Source: Valencia hispanica
Lineage: Eukaryota; Chordata; Actinopteri; Cyprinodontiformes; Valenciidae
DNA: 64,000 bases
NCBI GenBank assembly: GCA_963556495.2
Contig: OY747707.1
Location: 27,149,871 to 27,213,870 of the forward strand
Direction: 5' to 3'
Part shown: in pieces, positions 60,917 through 64,000 of the stretch
How the letters are laid out: the number at the start of each line of letters is the position of its first letter
Position numbering within the stretch: the stretch's first letter is position 1
Position numbers and translations under genes: made by a program
The notes under the pieces: model-generated
What the model was told of the DNA's origin: nothing
The model's database searches: none
What the model saw: the letters and a program-made list of their open reading frames with translations, nothing else

Positions 60917-62315
60917 CTGTGCTTAAACTGCTGTTTTATTCCCTTTTTGGATTTCTCTTTTAATTAATAGTTTCTTTTTTACCTACAAATAATATATAAA
61001 AATATATAACAATGAAACAAAAGGAAGCCTACAGGAAAAAAATGTGTGCAGATAAGAGTAAGCTGACATTTCCAGACTTTTCTGGTCCCTTTGATGACCA
61101 CACCCATCCCCCCACAAAGTGTGTGCCACAGCAGTTGGAGAGAATCTATCATGATTGCAAACACACATTTCCTGAAATTCGCTGTCCCCACGTTACCTAT
61201 CGGTTTAGCTCCGCCCCTGCAGACACTCACGCTCAGTTCAGCATGAGGAGAGGAGCCATATTGGAAGGAGCAACGCAATGATCGTTTCTGCTGAGAGCGA
61301 TTACACGATGAAAACCTGGTAATTCAACTCAAAACATTAACATTCCTGCTCTTGAATATATGCAAAGACGTTCCAGAGATATTTTTGTTGTTTACGGGTT
61401 AAACTTATTAACTATACGATATTTTTTTGTTCGTGGTTTGTGAGGCTAGCTCATGCTAATTAGCTCGGTAGCCTGGAGGAATACTGAAGGATTAAGATGG
61501 CTCCTTGAAACTCATTTGGTTATTTATTTGGAGGTGAATTTAACCTATTTTACATTTGTATTAACTTTAAAAGCCTGAAATCTTATCGAGATTCTCAAGT
61601 ATGCAGTGGTGGAGGCAAGGAAGGTGGGAGTAAGGTCTGAATACAAACATGTTTTAACCTGGTCAGCATTTTAATTTTCACGTTCAAGTTGTAGCGTAAA
61701 CAGTTTATCTTGAGTAATTCTGATGAGTTCCTGTTTGTTTTAAACTTAAACTACGTGCCTGTAGACCATGGTCTCGTGTATGAGGCCCAGTAAAATTAAA
61801 CTTGTGTTAAACATGGAAACTGGTCAACCCACTCATCTCAGCAGTTTTATTGAAACAATGCAGTGCTGCTCTGCTGCTCTTTAGTTTGATAAAGGGTCGG
61901 TAACATGGACGGTTTCAGAAAATCCGTGCACAGCCATCTTTCATGGCAGCGCATTCAGCAATGAGCACGCAAAACGCGCATGTCCGGTGTGTGCAATTGG
62001 CCTGGACAGAATCGTGGGTTTTCCGTTCGTGGAACCTGCATGCAGCTGCAGATCCTGTTTGGATCAGTGCACATCTGCAGAGGGAAGAGCTGCTGACACG
62101 CTTGATAAGTGCATGGGGCACCTGTGTGAGGAGCCTGTGAGATAATATAATTTCAAGTAGAAACTGTTTAAATAAGCTGTTTAAGCATCTCATTAAATGT
62201 TATTATTGTTAAGAGCTTGTTTTTCTTAGAAACACAGTAAGCATGGCTTTTACTGTGATGCCTCTGCATGCATGTATATTTGATGTGATTTTCTCATGTC
62301 TAATTGGCAGACTAA
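60915..62315 (+). other. Gene-like region of unknown nature
   Basis: 61190-61290 is GC-richer with a GC box (CTCCGCCCC) and CCATATTGG, followed by a short ATG frame at 61279 (MIVSAESDYTMKTW). The 61885-62143 segment is a cysteine-rich frame behind a splice-acceptor-like tract (see next entry). The rest is AT-rich. No known protein or transposon is recognised, so it may be a host gene fragment or an unknown element. Confidence 0.3.
61885..62143 (+). CDS. Orphan cysteine-rich exon-like frame
   Basis: An 85-codon frame starting right after CTGCTGCTCTTTAG (61871-61884), a good acceptor, and ending TAA at 62141-62143. It contains RACPVCAIGLDRIVGFPFVE, then PACSCRSCLDQC, then DKCMGHLCEEP: nine cysteines in about 57 residues, with CxxC, CxC and CxxC spacings suggestive of a metal-binding or disulfide-rich module. 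A possible donor is CCT|GTGAGA near 62135. I do not recognise a family. It could be a chance frame, a host exon or part of a transposon. Confidence 0.25.
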
Positions 62316-62840
62316 AGCCTGGTTTATACTTTTGCGTCGCATAGGTTACGCCGTAACCGCCGTACCCACTGCTGTGTTTATACTTCTGCGTAGGGCTGAA
62401 AGCGTTGTGTTGCTGTTTCATTTCCAGACCTGCAGGTGGCAGTAGGCTGGTATCGGTCGGCAAACTCCACTGGGCGGAGTTTTTCTGATGGTTTGCTTAT
62501 GTTTGCTTCAGTTCCCGCAAGTATTTCCTTAGAACAACGATGGCGGCCGATTTGGTGCAGTGTCTCAATGAGATTGTGGAAGCAGACGAACAAATTATCC
62601 TTCTTTTGAACACTTTGCAACGCAAGCAAATGAGAAGACGGAGAGGTTGAGGATGGTACATGCATACGTAATCTCACTGACCAATCACAAGGGAGTACTT
62701 CCGCGTCTCTGCGTCGAGTCGCCGGGCTGCACGTCAGGTCCGAGGAAGTGGACGTCAAGCCTCTGCGGACCTACGCAGAGGCTACGGCGTTTACGGCTTA
62801 CCCTACGCGAGGGACACGACGCAGAAGTATAAACCGGCCT
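62316..62840. mobile_element. Internally deleted PIF/Harbinger element
   Basis: Flanked by TAA (62313-62315 and 62841-62843). The inverted ends are AGCCTGGTTTATACTTTTGC at the left and, reverse-complemented, AGGCCGGTTTATACTTCTGC at the right. Further inverted text lies inside (TACTTCTGCGTAGG against CCTACGCAGAGG). The 525-bp copy still holds the start of a transposase gene. Confidence 0.88.
62540..62650 (+). pseudogene. Harbinger transposase N-terminus, 36 residues
   Basis: A short frame ATG to TGA reading MAADLVQCLNEIVEADEQII and LLLNTLQRKQMRRRRG. Harbinger transposases of this terminal-repeat family begin with a similar acidic-then-arginine-rich segment. The gene is cut off by the internal deletion, directly after the arginine tract. 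Confidence 0.6.
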
Positions 62841-64000
62841 TAACAAGGTTCAAGAAACGTTTGGATCATCTGAGGGATCACCATGAAAAGTGCTCAGAAG
62901 CACATGAAGTACATAAATTCCCAACAGATAAAGTCAATGTGCTGATGTATTCTGGCCTGCATTCTGTTTAGTGAGGCTGTAACGTGTGCTCATGTGTGAA
63001 GTTTTTATTTTAAAAATTAAAGCTGCATACAGTTTTGAATGGTCTTAGCCTCTTTCCCATATTTCTATACATGACTGCTAATCTGCTGCCCAGTGCATGT
63101 CATCAGCAGCAGCAAGTTTTGCTCAGATATGTTGTAGGTTAGTGAGTCAAAGTGTGGCTTTTTAACAAAGGGCTGGTCTCCCTCTGGATGTCATTTATTT
63201 TCATGATTAAAAATTACAAGCCTCCATTTCAGAGAATGTTTTAATTTATGGTATGGTATGTTTTTCCCCAATGATGCTTGGTTGTGGGATTGGTGAGTTT
63301 GAGTTTAATTATCTCCAAATGTGGAGATCAGTGGTCATGTTCACAATTGTAGGGATCATAAATGTCTTCAGGTTGGAGAAACTTGAATCGTAACTGATTT
63401 GATAAAGGTTTAATTACGTGCGTGTGTGTGAGGGGGGCATAAAGATGTATTTTCTTGCTTTCAGATACCTGATCAACATGGGACAACCATTAGAATAATT
63501 TACCCCTGTCTGTAAGCTGATTGAAGTCTGTAGTCTGTTTGACTGTAGATGCCAAACTGACTTAAAGATATGTCAGTCCACCTTCAATGTCATTTACGAT
63601 CAGTGTTTTTAAATTTTTACAGAATAGTTTAACAAACTATTGCAAATGTATAAGGGACTAAGTACAAGTATACCAGTAATTTAAATTTTACCTTAGAAAA
63701 AAACTTCTACAAATCTGTCTTTGAATCGATGAATACCTCAATTTGTAATTTGTAAGTTGTTTTTGTTCTTTCATTGAATTGGTATTATGTCTAAAATGGT
63801 TTGTATAGAATTGGACAGTTTCATAAAGGCCTTACTCATAGCACACCTGACCAGCGTCTATCCTGCTACAAAGTATGGCTCTTTTGGTAGTTGTGATTTG
63901 TTCTGACGATCTGTGCTACCTCATCAGAATGTGCTACCGTAGCGCGCATAGATAGCTATGTCTATCTGTCGGTGCTACCCGACGAAAAGTGCTACCGGTA
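62841..64000 (+). other. Exon-like block, then intergenic; GTGCTACC repeats at edge
   Basis: If the Harbinger copy is removed, TTCTCATGTCTAATTGGCAG (62291-62310) acts as an acceptor. The joined frame reads LTRFKKRLDHLRDHHEKCSE then AHEVHKFPTDKVNVLMYSGL HSV with a stop at 62969-62971. An ATTAAA poly(A)-like signal lies near 63017. This may be a 3' terminal exon or chance. GTGCTACC occurs at 63913, 63931, 63972 and 63989; it is the only structured signal in the last kilobase. Confidence 0.3.

Noticed and set aside
61012..61281. 89-aa protein near the GC-box segment
   Set aside because: No motif, starts in an A-rich tract after the TA repeat, and overlaps minus-strand frames of similar length.

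Overview
The window looks like genomic DNA of a ray-finned fish, probably a percomorph-grade teleost. It is AT-rich and intron-bearing, with long non-coding stretches. Its repeats are those typical of fish: Tc1/mariner elements, PIF/Harbinger elements, tRNA-derived SINEs with a GGATGG tail, and CR1/L2- and Rex1-like LINEs. I see no bacterial or viral gene organisation. The species cannot be named from the sequence.

The only convincing host protein-coding gene is at the left edge. Positions 934-3275 carry the last three coding exons of lunapark (lnpk) on the + strand, including its C4 zinc finger, followed by a 3' UTR with poly(A) signals near 3860 and 3960. In vertebrates lnpk lies between Evx2/HoxD and the HoxD centromeric regulatory desert, and its 3' end faces that desert. 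If synteny holds, the roughly 60 kb to the right is the fish counterpart of that landscape. This would explain a large interval with no host genes but many unique, moderate-GC blocks with homeodomain, SOX, E-box or T-box-like sites (about 21.95-22.76, 25.40-25.72, 26.84-27.04, 28.80-29.70, 33.27-34.23, 39.53-40.44, 45.84-46.56 and 48.10-48.60 kb). These are candidate conserved enhancers, by inference only.

The rest is mostly mobile-element debris. 4.5-7.4 kb: two Tc1 relics. 9.07-9.45 kb: a small terminal-inverted-repeat element. 12-21 kb: a SINE plus two nested composites. One is a Tc1 split by an L2 3' end with a clean 10-bp target duplication; the other is a second Tc1 split by both a LINE and a TTAA-flanked element that carries a long hairpin. 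24-36 kb: a SINE, LINE and Tc1 pieces, and a GC-rich 1.25-kb block. 36.2-36.9 kb: a foldback element with arms of about 225-235 bp. 50.6-51.5 kb: three tandem copies of a 294-295-bp unit. 52.4-54.1 kb: a Harbinger transposon with both of its genes, broken. 54.3-57.45 kb: an L2-type LINE with an SGNH-esterase ORF1 and a truncated ORF2. 57.45-60.4 kb: a Rex1-like LINE whose 5' half is inverted relative to its 3' half. 62.3-62.8 kb: a deleted Harbinger relative. None of the transposable-element genes appears intact.

The far right (60.9-64.0 kb) is least well explained. It holds a GC-box-bearing segment, an orphan cysteine-rich reading frame behind a good splice acceptor, an exon-like block interrupted by the Harbinger copy, and four GTGCTACC repeats at the very edge.
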